64,000 nucleotides of DNA from Staphylococcus succinus (GCF_029024945.1 NZ_CP118976.1:1178001-1242000), one strand, 5' to 3'; shown: positions 43,344-53,254, counted from the stretch's first letter. Numbers and translations are program-made. The notes: generated by a model from the sequence alone, not told the origin.

Positions 43344-44654
43344 ATGACAGCAACTTGGGAAAAAAAGGAAGGTAACGAAGGAGTTTTATCCGTTACAGTT
43401 CCAGCAGAAAAAGTAGACAAAGCAATTGATCAAGCTTTCAAAAAAGTAGTTAAACAAATTAATGTACCTGGATTCCGTAAAGGGAAAGTGCCACGTCCAA
43501 TATTTGAACAACGCTTTGGCGTAGAAGCATTATATCAAGATGCAGTTGATATCTTATTACCAGAAGCATATGGTGAAGCTATTGACGAAACTGGAATTAA
43601 ACCAGTTGATCAACCTGAAATCAACGTAACTTCAATCGAAAAAGGTAGCGAGATGACATTTGAAGCTACTGTAGTAGTTGAACCAGAAGTTGAATTAGGT
43701 GAATACAAAGGTGTAGAAATCGAAAAACAAGAAGTTGAATTAACTGAAGAAGAAGTTCAAGAATCAATTGACCACCAATTAGGCCACTTAGCTGAAATGG
43801 TAGTTAGAGAAGATGGTGCTGTTGAAGATGGCGATACAGTAAACATTGACTTTGATGGTTATGTTGATGGAGAACAATTCGAAGGTGGACAAGCTGAAGG
43901 TTACGACCTTGAAATAGGTTCAGGTTCATTTATCCCAGGATTCGAAGAACAATTAGTAGGCGTTAAAACTGGTGAAGAAAAAGACGTTACTGTTACTTTC
44001 CCAGAAGAATACCATGCTGAAGAATTAGCTGGAAAAGAAGCTACTTTCAAAACGAAAGTTAATGAAATTAAATATAAAGACGTTCCAGAATTAACAGACG
44101 AAATTGCTAATGAGTTAGATGCAGAAGCTAACACTGTTGATGAATACAAAGAAAATGTACGCAAACGTTTAGCTGAACAAAAAGAAACTGATGCTGAAAA
44201 TGCTCAAAAAGAAGAAGCAATTAATAAAGCTGCAAACAACGCTTCAATTGAAATTCCAGAAGCTATGATTAATACTGAGTTAGATCGTATGGTTCAAGAA
44301 TTTGGACAACGTATGCAACAACAAGGTCTTAACTTAGAAACTTATTTCCAAATTTCTGGACAAGATGAGTCTCAATTAAGAGAACAAATGAAAGATGATG
44401 CAGAAGAACGTGTTAAAACAAACTTAACATTAACTGCAATTGCTGACGCTGAAGCTGTTGAAGTAACAGATGCTGATATCGATGCTGAATTAGAAAAAAT
44501 GAGTGAACAGTTTAATATGTCTGCTGAAGACATCAAACAAACACTTGGTAATACAGACATCATCAAAAATGATGTGCGTATCCAAAAAGTTATCGACTTA
44601 TTAGTAAAAGAAGCGAAATTAGTAGAACCATCTAAAGATGACTCAGAAGCGTAA
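43344..44654 (+). CDS. tig: Trigger factor
   Basis: Ribosome-associated chaperone and prolyl isomerase, 436 residues. The N-terminal ribosome-binding domain contains the signature PGFRKGKVPR (~43-52). The FKBP-type PPIase domain (~160-245) has GDTVNIDFDGYVDG and IPGFEEQLVG. The helical C-terminal domain (~250-425) forms the cradle arms, and the tail is acidic. TGGAGG precedes the ATG. It is followed by its own terminator and then clpX, the usual protein quality-control neighbour. Confidence 0.96.
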   Translation: MTATWEKKEGNEGVLSVTVPAEKVDKAIDQAFKKVVKQINVPGFRKGKVPRPIFEQRFGVEALYQDAVDILLPEAYGEAIDETGIKPVDQPEINVTSIEKGSEMTFEATVVVEPEVELGEYKGVEIEKQEVELTEEEVQESIDHQLGHLAEMVVREDGAVEDGDTVNIDFDGYVDGEQFEGGQAEGYDLEIGSGSFIPGFEEQLVGVKTGEEKDVTVTFPEEYHAEELAGKEATFKTKVNEIKYKDVPELTDEIANELDAEANTVDEYKENVRKRLAEQKETDAENAQKEEAINKAANNASIEIPEAMINTELDRMVQEFGQRMQQQGLNLETYFQISGQDESQLREQMKDDAEERVKTNLTLTAIADAEAVEVTDADIDAELEKMSEQFNMSAEDIKQTLGNTDIIKNDVRIQKVIDLLVKEAKLVEPSKDDSEA

Positions 44655-44716
44655 CTAAATATAACGAGAGCAAATATTTTGTGAATTATATGTTAGTCGT
44701 TTAATATAGTAAACCA

Positions 44717-44749
44717 GTAGCAGATGCATTCAATTAATGTATCTGCTAC
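44717..44749 (+). terminator. tig terminator
   Basis: GTAGCAGATGCATT pairs with AATGTATCTGCTAC (one G-U) around five bases. The tail ACTATTTTG is moderate. Confidence 0.8.
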
Positions 44750-44839
44750 ACTATTTTGTGCAAATAACTTGTGAAATCAACAAGTTGCATATTAAAATAC
44801 TATCTAGTATAGTCTTTAGGGAATAGGGGTGTAAATAGA

Positions 44840-46102
44840 ATGTTCAAGTTCAATGAAGATGAAGAAAATTTAAAATGCTCTTTCTGTGGTAAAGACCAAG
44901 ATCAAGTTAAAAAGTTGGTTGCAGGAAGTGGTGTATATATCTGTAATGAGTGTATTGAGTTGTGTTCAGAGATTGTAGAAGAAGAATTAGCTCAATCAGA
45001 AACTGAAGGTTTAACAGAATTACCAACACCTAAAGAAATTATGGATAGATTAAATGATTATGTTATCGGTCAAGAGAAAGCTAAGAAATCGTTAGCAGTG
45101 GCTGTCTACAATCATTACAAACGAATCCAACAATTAGGACCAAACGAAGATGAGATTGAATTACAAAAGAGTAATGTCGCTTTAATTGGACCTACTGGTA
45201 GTGGTAAAACGCTTTTAGCGCAAACGTTAGCTAGAACATTGGATGTACCATTTGCAATAGCAGATGCAACAAGTTTAACAGAAGCTGGTTATGTCGGTGA
45301 TGATGTAGAAAACATTTTATTACGTTTAATCCAGGCAGCTGATTTTGATGTTGATAAAGCAGAAAAAGGTATCATCTATGTCGATGAGATAGATAAAATA
45401 GCTAGAAAATCAGAAAACACATCTATTACTCGTGACGTATCTGGTGAAGGCGTGCAACAAGCATTACTAAAAATATTAGAAGGCACGACAGCTAGCGTAC
45501 CACCACAAGGTGGACGTAAGCATCCAAACCAAGAGTTAATTCAAATAGATACGACAAACATCTTGTTTGTACTTGGTGGTGCTTTTGACGGAATTGATGA
45601 AGTTATTAAACGTAGATTAGGTGAAAAAGTGATTGGTTTCTCAAGTAGTGAAGCTTCTAAATATGATGAGGATGCAATACTTGAACAAATCAGACCTGAA
45701 GACTTACAATCTTATGGTTTAATTCCTGAATTTATTGGCCGTGTTCCGATTGTTGCTAACTTAGAAACATTGGATGTAAGTGCGCTTAATAATATCTTGA
45801 CGCAACCTAAAAATGCACTAGTGAAGCAATACACTAAAATGCTAGAACTTGATGACGTGGAATTAATATTCACTGACGAAGCTTTAGCAGCTATTAGTAG
45901 TAAAGCAATAGAACGTAAAACAGGTGCTCGTGGCTTACGTTCTATTATTGAAGAAGCATTAATTGATATTATGTATGATGTTCCTTCATCTGAAGGTGTT
46001 GTAAAAGTCATCATAACGGATGAAACAATTAATGATGAAAAAGAACCTGAATTATACGATAAAGAAGGAAACCTTGTGAACAAGGAACAAACTTCTGCTT
46101 AA
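44840..46102 (+). CDS. clpX: ATP-dependent Clp protease ATP-binding subunit ClpX
   Basis: AAA+ unfoldase that feeds substrates to ClpP. At 420 residues it has the N-terminal zinc-binding domain (C13, C16, C35, C38), Walker A GPTGSGKT (~119), the pore-loop GYVGDDV (~155), Walker B IIYVDEIDKI (~183), an IGF-type ClpP loop (KVIGFSSSE, ~268) and the sensor-2 GARGLRSI (~370). GGGGTG precedes the ATG. Monocistronic with a strong terminator. clpP is not in the window. Confidence 0.97.
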   Translation: MFKFNEDEENLKCSFCGKDQDQVKKLVAGSGVYICNECIELCSEIVEEELAQSETEGLTELPTPKEIMDRLNDYVIGQEKAKKSLAVAVYNHYKRIQQLGPNEDEIELQKSNVALIGPTGSGKTLLAQTLARTLDVPFAIADATSLTEAGYVGDDVENILLRLIQAADFDVDKAEKGIIYVDEIDKIARKSENTSITRDVSGEGVQQALLKILEGTTASVPPQGGRKHPNQELIQIDTTNILFVLGGAFDGIDEVIKRRLGEKVIGFSSSEASKYDEDAILEQIRPEDLQSYGLIPEFIGRVPIVANLETLDVSALNNILTQPKNALVKQYTKMLELDDVELIFTDEALAAISSKAIERKTGARGLRSIIEEALIDIMYDVPSSEGVVKVIITDETINDEKEPELYDKEGNLVNKEQTSA

Positions 46103-46114
46103 TTTAAGCGTGTG

Positions 46115-46152
46115 AAAAGCCCTAAGTTGTATATATGCAACTTAGGGCTTTT
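46115..46152 (+). terminator. clpX terminator
   Basis: A 15-bp perfect stem (AAAAGCCCTAAGTTG and complement) around eight bases, with a TTTTATTTT tail. Confidence 0.92.
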
Positions 46153-46255
46153 ATTTTATAATAGAAACAACAGATATCATAAAAATACGTATTCATACAT
46201 GTAATTGTGTAATATAATGGAACAGTTAGTTTAGAAGAAAAGAGGGTCGATAATA

Positions 46256-46843
46256 ATGAAAGTGAATCCTAATGAAATAGAATTATTAATTAGTGCAGTG
46301 AAACCAGAACAATATCCTGAAACTGGCTTAAGTGAAGTCGGACTAAGTGGTAGGTCTAATGTTGGTAAATCGACATTTATTAATAGTATGATAGGTAGAA
46401 AAAATATGGCGCGTACATCACAACAGCCTGGAAAAACACAAACGCTCAATTTTTATAATATTGATAATCAACTTGTATTTGTTGATGTGCCAGGTTATGG
46501 TTATGCGAAAGTAAGTAAAAAACAGCGTGAAGCATTTGGTAAAATGATAGAAAAATATATTTCTAGTAGAGAATCATTGAAGTTAGTCATACAGCTTGTT
46601 GATTTAAGACATAATCCATCAGAAGATGACATATTAATGTACAATTACCTTAAATATTTTGAAATACCTACACTTGTAGTAGCTACTAAAGAGGATAAAA
46701 TACCAAAAGGTAAAGTTCAAAAACATCTAGCTAATATTCAACAAAAATTAGAGATGGAACCAGAAGATGAAATCGTAAGTTATTCTTCTGTTAAAAATAA
46801 TAAACAACAATTAATATGGGATATGATTGCTGCTTATTTGTAA
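46256..46843 (+). CDS. engB: Ribosome biogenesis GTPase EngB (YsxC/YihA)
   Basis: Essential TRAFAC GTPase of large-subunit assembly, 195 residues. G1 is GRSNVGKST (~31-39), G2 follows, G3 DVPGYGYAK (~76), G4 TKEDK (~142) and G5 SSVK (~174). AGAGGG precedes the ATG. It lies between clpX and hemA; no terminator is evident before hemA, but the 173-base gap contains a hemA promoter. Confidence 0.95.
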   Translation: MKVNPNEIELLISAVKPEQYPETGLSEVGLSGRSNVGKSTFINSMIGRKNMARTSQQPGKTQTLNFYNIDNQLVFVDVPGYGYAKVSKKQREAFGKMIEKYISSRESLKLVIQLVDLRHNPSEDDILMYNYLKYFEIPTLVVATKEDKIPKGKVQKHLANIQQKLEMEPEDEIVSYSSVKNNKQQLIWDMIAAYL

Positions 46844-46922
46844 TTACTCAAAAGTAATAATCATATGCTGAAGGTCATTTGTTTATTATAAGTACAATTT
46901 ATGACAACAATTTGAATGTAAA

Positions 46923-46937
46923 TTATAATTCTTCTAA
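46923..46937 (+). promoter_or_regulatory. PerR-box-like site upstream of hemA
   Basis: TTATAATTCTTCTAA matches the PerR consensus TTATAATNATTATAA at 12 of 14 specified positions; the left half is perfect. It lies about 40 bases upstream of the hemA -10. PerR controls hemA in B. subtilis; here it is motif evidence only. Confidence 0.45.
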
Positions 46938-46973
46938 TTTACTAGGCAACTTACTTAAATCATGTCATAATTG

Positions 46974-46982
46974 TGTTATAAT
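46974..46982 (+). promoter_or_regulatory. hemA operon promoter, extended -10
   Basis: TGTTATAAT is a consensus extended -10, 34 bases before the start codon. The -35 is weak. Confidence 0.65.
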
Positions 46983-47016
46983 TTACTTATTGTAATATGT
47001 ATGGAGGGCGTTATAA

Positions 47017-48348
47017 ATGCATTTAATTGCGGTTAGCATTAATCATCGTACAGCAGATGTAGCACTGAGAGAAAAAGTTGCTTTTAAAGATGATGCCATA
47101 CGTTCAGCCAATGTTGATTTATATGAAACAAAATCTATTTTAGAAAACGTGATATTATCAACTTGTAATCGCACAGAAGTATATGCTGTTGCTGATCAAA
47201 TACACACAGGTCGCTATTATATACAAAGATTTTTAGCGAGATCTTTTGGATTTGATGTTGAAGAGATTAAGTCTATGACTGAAGTAAAAGTGGGGGACGA
47301 AGCAGTAAATCATTTATTGCATGTCACTTCAGGTTTAGACTCTATAGTACTTGGAGAAACTCAAATTCTTGGCCAAATTAGAGATGCATTCTTTATTGCT
47401 CAAGAAGAAGAAACAACAGGTACTATTTTTAATCACTTGTTTAAACAAGCAATTACTTTTGCGAAAAAAGCACATAATGAAACTGATATTGCAGATAATG
47501 CGGTGAGTGTATCTTATGCAGCTGTTGAACTAAGTAAGAAAGTATTTGGCAAAATTAATAATAAGCAAGCTTTAATCATTGGTGCAGGGGATATGAGTGA
47601 ACTATCACTTTTAAATTTAATTGGTTCAGGTGTCACTGATATTACTATTGTAAATAGAACGTTAAGTAAAGCTCAAAATTTAGCAAGAAAACATCAAGTG
47701 AATTATGAACCGATGGATTCATTACCAAATCTTTTAGCTAAAGTTGATATTGTAATCAGTTCGACGAGTTCAGAGGAATATATAGTAACAAATGAGATGA
47801 TGCGCACGATCGCTTCTGAACGTAAAAATGATTCACTAGTATTAATTGACATAGCGGTTCCGAGAGATATAGAGCCTAATATAGATGTAATACAAAGTGT
47901 TTTTAATTATGATGTAGATGATTTGAAGGGGTTAGTAGATGCTAATCTCAGAGAACGTCAAAACGCAGCAAATGAAATCATGCAGAAGATTCCAAATGAA
48001 ATTGTAGCTCATAATGAATGGGTGAATATGTTGGGTGTTGTGCCTGTGATTCAGGCATTAAGAGAGAAAGCTATGAATATACAATCAGATACGATGGACA
48101 GCATAGATAGAAAATTGCCTGGTTTGACAGATAGAGAGCGTAAAATCATTTCAAAACACACTAAGAGCATCATTAATCAAATGTTAAAAGATCCTATCAA
48201 ACAAGCTAAAGAATTGAGTAGTGATAAGAAAAGTAACGAAAAATTAGAGCTTTTCCAAAACATTTTTGACATAGAGGCTGAACACGCTTATGAACCTAAA
48301 AAGACAAGAAATAAAGTGAGCAGTAGTCAAATTTTAAGTTTTGAATAA
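47017..48348 (+). CDS. hemA: Glutamyl-tRNA reductase
   Basis: NADPH-dependent reduction of glutamyl-tRNA to glutamate-1-semialdehyde, the committed and regulated step of haem synthesis. At 443 residues it has the catalytic Cys50 in LSTCNRTEVYA, His in GLDSIVLGETQILGQ (~108-122, partner motif), the NADPH domain with IIGAGDMSE (~188) and a C-terminal dimerisation helix region (~320-420). GGAGGG precedes the ATG. First of six genes hemA-X-C-D-B-L in pathway order except for hemL last. Confidence 0.97.
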   Translation: MHLIAVSINHRTADVALREKVAFKDDAIRSANVDLYETKSILENVILSTCNRTEVYAVADQIHTGRYYIQRFLARSFGFDVEEIKSMTEVKVGDEAVNHLLHVTSGLDSIVLGETQILGQIRDAFFIAQEEETTGTIFNHLFKQAITFAKKAHNETDIADNAVSVSYAAVELSKKVFGKINNKQALIIGAGDMSELSLLNLIGSGVTDITIVNRTLSKAQNLARKHQVNYEPMDSLPNLLAKVDIVISSTSSEEYIVTNEMMRTIASERKNDSLVLIDIAVPRDIEPNIDVIQSVFNYDVDDLKGLVDANLRERQNAANEIMQKIPNEIVAHNEWVNMLGVVPVIQALREKAMNIQSDTMDSIDRKLPGLTDRERKIISKHTKSIINQMLKDPIKQAKELSSDKKSNEKLELFQNIFDIEAEHAYEPKKTRNKVSSSQILSFE

Positions 48349-48369
48349 GCATATACAAATGGTGATGAT

Positions 48370-49191
48370 ATGCAAGAAATTCTGTTCATAAGATTAAATG
48401 AACTAATATTATTGATTTATTTATTTAGTATTGCTTGTTATTTTTTCGACTTTGTAAGTAAGCATTATATAGTTAGAAAATTTGGTTTTGTTACATTAGG
48501 GATTGTTTGGATGTTACAAACAATCTCTTTATCTTTTTATATTAATGTAACTCAGCAAGTACCATTAGGAAATATTTTTGATGTCTTATTTGCTCTCGCG
48601 TGGTTGATTATTTCTATTTCAATTGTGATAAGTGTGATTAAACAAATTAATATTTCTATTTTTTTATTTAATTTAATCGGTTTTTCATTAATTGCGGTTA
48701 ATACATTTCAACCTATGAATTATCAAAGTTCAGGCAGCAAAATCAATATTATAAATGAATTGCTGATTGTTCATATTGCTTTAGCAACTATAAGTTATGC
48801 TTTATTTGCTTTTGCATTTGTAAATTGTGTTTTATACTTAATTCAGTATAAAAACTTAAAGCAAAAACGTTTTACGCAAAAATATTTTAGAATTGGTAGT
48901 GTAGCCACACTCGAACAAGTTGTCTTTTATAGTAGTCTAATAGGCTTTATTTTTATCATCTTAAGCATCATCTTAGGTGCACAATGGGGATTTAACACTT
49001 TGGGTGCCAATATCTTAATAGATTCTAAGGTGATTATGTCTACAATTATTACTATATTATATGGCGTATATATATATTTAAGAGTTAGAGGGACTATAAA
49101 TAAAAATAAATTAATATATTTTAATATCTTTTTGTTTGGTTTAAGTATGATAAATTTATTTTTTGCTTCTCATATTTCAGAAATACATTAA
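48370..49191 (+). CDS. hemX: HemX, membrane protein of the haem operon (CcsA-like)
   Basis: An integral membrane protein of 273 residues with about eight hydrophobic helices and no signal cleavage site. It belongs to the cytochrome-assembly CcsA/HemX group by pattern. In Bacillus and Staphylococcus, HemX lowers the amount of glutamyl-tRNA reductase; it is not itself an enzyme of the pathway. It starts 22 bases after hemA with a weak SD (GGTGAT). The base composition is T-rich, as in other membrane genes. Confidence 0.9.
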   Translation: MQEILFIRLNELILLIYLFSIACYFFDFVSKHYIVRKFGFVTLGIVWMLQTISLSFYINVTQQVPLGNIFDVLFALAWLIISISIVISVIKQINISIFLFNLIGFSLIAVNTFQPMNYQSSGSKINIINELLIVHIALATISYALFAFAFVNCVLYLIQYKNLKQKRFTQKYFRIGSVATLEQVVFYSSLIGFIFIILSIILGAQWGFNTLGANILIDSKVIMSTIITILYGVYIYLRVRGTINKNKLIYFNIFLFGLSMINLFFASHISEIH

Positions 49192-49218
49192 TTTGGAGAT
49201 ATGAATAATAGCTAGGAA

Positions 49219-49243
49219 TGATTAAGTGTAAATTGCTTAATCA
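49219..49243 (+). repeat. Intra-operon hairpin between hemX and hemC
   Basis: TGATTAAG and CTTAATCA around nine bases, just before the hemC SD. It lacks a T-tail, so it may be an mRNA processing or stability element rather than a terminator. Confidence 0.5.
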
Positions 49244-49263
49244 TCTATAGGAGGATGTACACG

Positions 49264-50190
49264 ATGCGTAAGTTAGTCGTTGGTTCGCGTAGAAGCAAGT
49301 TAGCCATAACGCAAAGCCGACAATTCATTGATAAATTAAAATCTATAGATCCGGATTTAGAAATTGAAATTAAGGAAATAGTGACCAAAGGTGATCGTAT
49401 TGTCGATAAGCAATTATCTAAAGTTGGTGGTAAAGGCTTATTTGTAAAAGAGATTCAAAATGAGTTATTTGACCACAATATAGACATGGCGATTCACTCA
49501 TTAAAAGATGTGCCTAGTGTCATTCCTGAGGGGCTGACATTGGGATGTATTCCAGATCGTGAAAATCCATATGACGCATACATCGCTAAAAATCATATAC
49601 CATTAGATGAACTACCAGATCAAAGTATTGTAGGTACAAGTTCATTAAGACGTGGGGCTCAAATACTTGCTAAGTACCCTAATTTACAAATAAAATGGAT
49701 ACGTGGCAATATTGATACACGTTTAAGTAAGTTGGAAAATGAAGATTATGATGCCATTATACTTGCTGCTGCAGGTCTTAAACGTATGGGTTGGTCAGAA
49801 GACATAGTGACGAGTTATTTAGATAAAGGTACTTTAATACCAGCCATTGGACAGGGTGCATTGGGTATTGAGTGTCGTGCAGACGATCACGCATTGTTAG
49901 AATTACTTCAAAAAGTACACAACAGTGATGTGGCGGATTGTGTTACAGCAGAGAGAACATTCTTAGAACGCATGAATGGAAGCTGTCAAGTCCCAATAGG
50001 TGGTTATGCAACTAAAGACAATGATGGTACTATCGAGTTCACTGGATTAATCATGTCCCCTGATGGTAAAGAACGCTATGAACATACAGAACGTGGTAAA
50101 CATCCAGTAGAATTAGGTGAAAAAGTAACGGCAGTATTGAATGAACAAGGCGCATACGATGTAATTAAAGCACTGAACGAAGCAGAATAA
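49264..50190 (+). CDS. hemC: Porphobilinogen deaminase (hydroxymethylbilane synthase)
   Basis: Polymerises four porphobilinogens to hydroxymethylbilane. At 308 residues it keeps the Arg-rich active site (VVGSRRSKLA, TSSLRRGAQ), the Asp in HSLKDVPS (~84) and the dipyrromethane-cofactor Cys241 in NGSCQVPIGG. An ATG at 49255 is directly abutted by the AGGAGG and is unusable; the ATG at 49264 is nine bases away and matches the family N-terminus MRKLVVGSR. Confidence 0.97.
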   Translation: MRKLVVGSRRSKLAITQSRQFIDKLKSIDPDLEIEIKEIVTKGDRIVDKQLSKVGGKGLFVKEIQNELFDHNIDMAIHSLKDVPSVIPEGLTLGCIPDRENPYDAYIAKNHIPLDELPDQSIVGTSSLRRGAQILAKYPNLQIKWIRGNIDTRLSKLENEDYDAIILAAAGLKRMGWSEDIVTSYLDKGTLIPAIGQGALGIECRADDHALLELLQKVHNSDVADCVTAERTFLERMNGSCQVPIGGYATKDNDGTIEFTGLIMSPDGKERYEHTERGKHPVELGEKVTAVLNEQGAYDVIKALNEAE

Positions 50191-50208
50191 CCGTTTGAGG
50201 TGAAAATA

Positions 50209-50895
50209 ATGAGACCAGTTATAGTTATGACACAAACTAGTGAATTTAAAAAAAATGATACGTGTATTCTACATATGCCTTTTATAGATGTAGAGCCACT
50301 ACCTTTTGATTTAAGTTTATTAGAAAATAACTATGACTGGCTTATTTTTTCGTCAAAAAATGCTGTTAAATATTTTTATCCTTATTTATCTAAAGTCAGT
50401 GTATCTCATATTGCTGTAATCGGTGAAAAAACGGCTGAATATTGTCATTCTTTGGGGATAAAGGTGGATTTTTGCCCTGATGATTATTCGCAAGAAGGGT
50501 TTCTAAAAACGTTTAAAGCAGCAAAAAGCAGTCATATTTTAATACCTTCTAGCGCATCAGCAAGGACATTGTTGCAAAACACCTTAGCACAACAACCCTA
50601 TAAAGTTAGTAAAATTGACTTATACCAACCGATTCCACATACTGAAAATATCATTGCAGTTAAAAGATTGATGAGAGACAAAAAAATAGATGCAGTAACC
50701 TTTGCAAGCTCTTCCGCAGTAAGATATTTTTTCGAAAATAACGATGTGCCACCTTTTGACAATTATTTTGTTATTGGTCAACAAACATTAGAAACGTTGG
50801 AACAATACAATATATGCGCTACAATCGCAGATATTCAAACACTAGAATCCTTAGTAAAAAAAACATTAGAAAGTTGGAAAGATAATGCAATTTGA
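50209..50895 (+). CDS. hemD: Uroporphyrinogen-III synthase
   Basis: Cyclises hydroxymethylbilane with inversion of ring D. The 228-residue protein has the two-domain alpha/beta fold and the sparse conservation typical of HemD: DWLIFSSKNAVKYF (~44), the flipped VTFASSSAVRYFFE (~163) and a C-terminal T/Y region. A GTG at 50200 is inside the GAGG SD, so the ATG at 50209 is chosen. It overlaps hemB by 11 bases. Confidence 0.92.
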   Translation: MRPVIVMTQTSEFKKNDTCILHMPFIDVEPLPFDLSLLENNYDWLIFSSKNAVKYFYPYLSKVSVSHIAVIGEKTAEYCHSLGIKVDFCPDDYSQEGFLKTFKAAKSSHILIPSSASARTLLQNTLAQQPYKVSKIDLYQPIPHTENIIAVKRLMRDKKIDAVTFASSSAVRYFFENNDVPPFDNYFVIGQQTLETLEQYNICATIADIQTLESLVKKTLESWKDNAI

Positions 50896-51862
50896 TAGAC
50901 ACAGAAGATTACGTAGTAGTAAAACTTTGAGAAACATGGTAAGTGAAACACAAATCCGTAAAGAAGACTTAATTTATCCTATATTCGTTGTTGAACGCGA
51001 TAATGTAAAAGAAGAAATAAAATCTATGCCAGGTGTTTATCAACTTAGTTTGAACTTATTAGATGAAGAAATTAAAGAAGCTTACGACCTCGGTATTAGA
51101 GGCATCATGTTTTTTGGTGTTCCAAATGAGAAGGATGCAGTAGGTACAGGAGCATACGACCATAACGGTATCGTGCAAGAGGCTACAAGAAAAGCTAAAG
51201 CGATGTATAGTGATTTACTGATTGTTGCAGATACTTGTTTATGTGAGTATACAGATCATGGACACTGTGGCGTGATAAATGAACACACCAAAGATGTTGA
51301 TAATGATAAATCATTGCCATTACTTGTGAAGACTGCAATTTCTCAAGTAGAAGCTGGAGCAGATATCATTGCACCGAGCAATATGATGGACGGTTTTGTC
51401 TCAGAAATAAGAGCTGGTCTAGATGAAGCGGGTTATTATAATATTCCTATTATGAGTTATGGTATCAAATATGCTTCAAGTTTCTTTGGACCATTTCGAG
51501 ATGCAGCAGAATCAACACCACAATTTGGTGATCGTAAAACGTATCAAATGGATCCAGCAAATAGACGCGAAGCACTTAGAGAGCTTGATAGCGATTTAAA
51601 TGAAGGTGCAGATATGATGATTGTTAAACCAGCGTTGAGCTTCTTAGACATTATAAGAGACGTACGTAATACAACTAATGTACCTGTAGTAGCATATAAT
51701 GTAAGTGGTGAATATAGTATGACCAAAGCTGCTGCATTAAATGGTTGGATTGATGAAAAAGCAGTAGTGATGGAACAAATGATTTCAATGAAACGTGCAG
51801 GCGCAGATTTAATCATCACATACTTTTCAAAAGATATTTGTAGATATATTGATGAACAATAA
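50885..51862 (+). CDS. hemB: Delta-aminolevulinic acid dehydratase (porphobilinogen synthase)
   Basis: Condenses two 5-aminolevulinate molecules to porphobilinogen. At 325 residues it has the zinc-type Cys triad in ADTCLCEYTDHGHCG (~117-131), the Schiff-base lysines in SYGIKYASS (~197) and MIVKPALSFLD (~249) and Mg-type residues. The start lies inside the end of hemD. The cysteine triad shows it is the zinc-dependent class. AAGGAGG for hemL follows immediately after its stop. Confidence 0.97.
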   Translation: MQFDRHRRLRSSKTLRNMVSETQIRKEDLIYPIFVVERDNVKEEIKSMPGVYQLSLNLLDEEIKEAYDLGIRGIMFFGVPNEKDAVGTGAYDHNGIVQEATRKAKAMYSDLLIVADTCLCEYTDHGHCGVINEHTKDVDNDKSLPLLVKTAISQVEAGADIIAPSNMMDGFVSEIRAGLDEAGYYNIPIMSYGIKYASSFFGPFRDAAESTPQFGDRKTYQMDPANRREALRELDSDLNEGADMMIVKPALSFLDIIRDVRNTTNVPVVAYNVSGEYSMTKAAALNGWIDEKAVVMEQMISMKRAGADLIITYFSKDICRYIDEQ

Positions 51863-51876
51863 GGAGGTAATTTATA

Positions 51877-53160
51877 ATGAGATATAAGAATTCTGAAAAG
51901 GCAATGGAAGAAGCTGAGCATTTGATGCCAGGTGGTGTCAATAGTCCAGTACGAGCTTTTAAATCAGTAGATACGCCAGCAATATTTATGGACCATGGTA
52001 AAGGTTCTAGAATTTATGATATAGATGGTAATGAATATATTGATTACGTTTTAAGTTGGGGTCCGTTAATATTAGGCCACCAAAATAAACAAGTGATTGA
52101 TAAGATTCACGAAGTTGTGGATAAAGGGACAAGTTTTGGTGCCTCAACTGTTCAAGAAAATAAATTAGCAAAACTTGTTATTGATCGTGTGCCTTCTATT
52201 GAAAAGATAAGAATGGTGTCATCTGGGACTGAAGCAACTCTTGATACTCTTCGTTTAGCACGTGGCTACACTGGTCGTAATAAAATTGTTAAATTTATTG
52301 GCTGTTATCACGGTCATAGTGATTCATTATTAATCAAAGCTGGTTCGGGAGTTGCAACGCTTGGTTTGCCTGATTCACCAGGAGTTCCAGAGGGAATCGC
52401 TAAAAATACAATTACTGTACCATATAATGATTTAGAAGCTATAAAAGTTGCTTTTGAAGAATTTGGTGATGACATAGCAGGTGTAATTGTTGAGCCAGTA
52501 GCTGGAAATATGGGCGTAGTGCCACCAGTAGAAGGCTTTTTACAAGGCTTAAGAGATATCACAACTGAATATGGTTCATTATTAATTTTTGATGAAGTGA
52601 TGACTGGATTTAGAGTAGGTTATCATTGTGCCCAAGGGTACTTCAATGTAACGCCAGATTTAACTTGTCTAGGCAAAGTTATCGGCGGTGGATTACCTGT
52701 AGGCGCATTTGGTGGTAAAAAAGAGATAATGGACCAAATTGCACCGACTGGGGATATTTATCAGGCTGGCACATTGTCAGGAAATCCTTTAGCAATGACG
52801 AGTGGATATGAAACGCTCAATCAATTAACACCTGAGTCTTACGATTATTTCAATCAACTTGGTGACTTATTAGAAGAAGGTTTGAAAGAGGTATTCAATA
52901 AGCATAATGTGCCAATTACTGTAAATCGCGCTGGTTCTATGATAGGATACTTCTTGAATGCAGGGCCAGTTACAAATTTTGAACAAGCGAATGATAGCGA
53001 TTTAGAAATGTTCAGTCAAATGTATAGAGAAATGGCAAAAGAAGGCGTATTTTTACCACCTTCACAGTTTGAAGGTACATTTCTTTCAACCGCACACACC
53101 GAAGAAGATATTAAAGCAACGATACAAGCATTTGATACTGCGCTAAGTAGAATTGTATAA
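51877..53160 (+). CDS. hemL: Glutamate-1-semialdehyde 2,1-aminomutase
   Basis: PLP enzyme that converts glutamate-1-semialdehyde to 5-aminolevulinate. At 427 residues it has the PLP Lys267 in LGKVIGGG, the cofactor Asp in FDEVMTGF (~243), GGVNSPVRAF near the N-terminus and SSGTEATLD (~120). AGGAGG precedes the ATG. It closes the operon; a G/C-rich terminator follows. A second aminomutase (hemL2/gsaB), common in staphylococci, is not in the window. Confidence 0.97.
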   Translation: MRYKNSEKAMEEAEHLMPGGVNSPVRAFKSVDTPAIFMDHGKGSRIYDIDGNEYIDYVLSWGPLILGHQNKQVIDKIHEVVDKGTSFGASTVQENKLAKLVIDRVPSIEKIRMVSSGTEATLDTLRLARGYTGRNKIVKFIGCYHGHSDSLLIKAGSGVATLGLPDSPGVPEGIAKNTITVPYNDLEAIKVAFEEFGDDIAGVIVEPVAGNMGVVPPVEGFLQGLRDITTEYGSLLIFDEVMTGFRVGYHCAQGYFNVTPDLTCLGKVIGGGLPVGAFGGKKEIMDQIAPTGDIYQAGTLSGNPLAMTSGYETLNQLTPESYDYFNQLGDLLEEGLKEVFNKHNVPITVNRAGSMIGYFLNAGPVTNFEQANDSDLEMFSQMYREMAKEGVFLPPSQFEGTFLSTAHTEEDIKATIQAFDTALSRIV

Positions 53161-53170
53161 AGTTTTATTT

Positions 53171-53202
53171 GCGCCCGAGCAACGATTGCGTTGAACGGGT
53201 GC
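53171..53202 (+). terminator. hem operon terminator
   Basis: GCGCCCG pairs with CGGGTGC (one G-U), with an inner AACG/CGTT pairing, and runs into T5. Confidence 0.85.
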
Positions 53203-53254
53203 TTTTTATTTGGAATCATGTTTAAATAAAATGATATATGAAAGTTGTGAGGAC

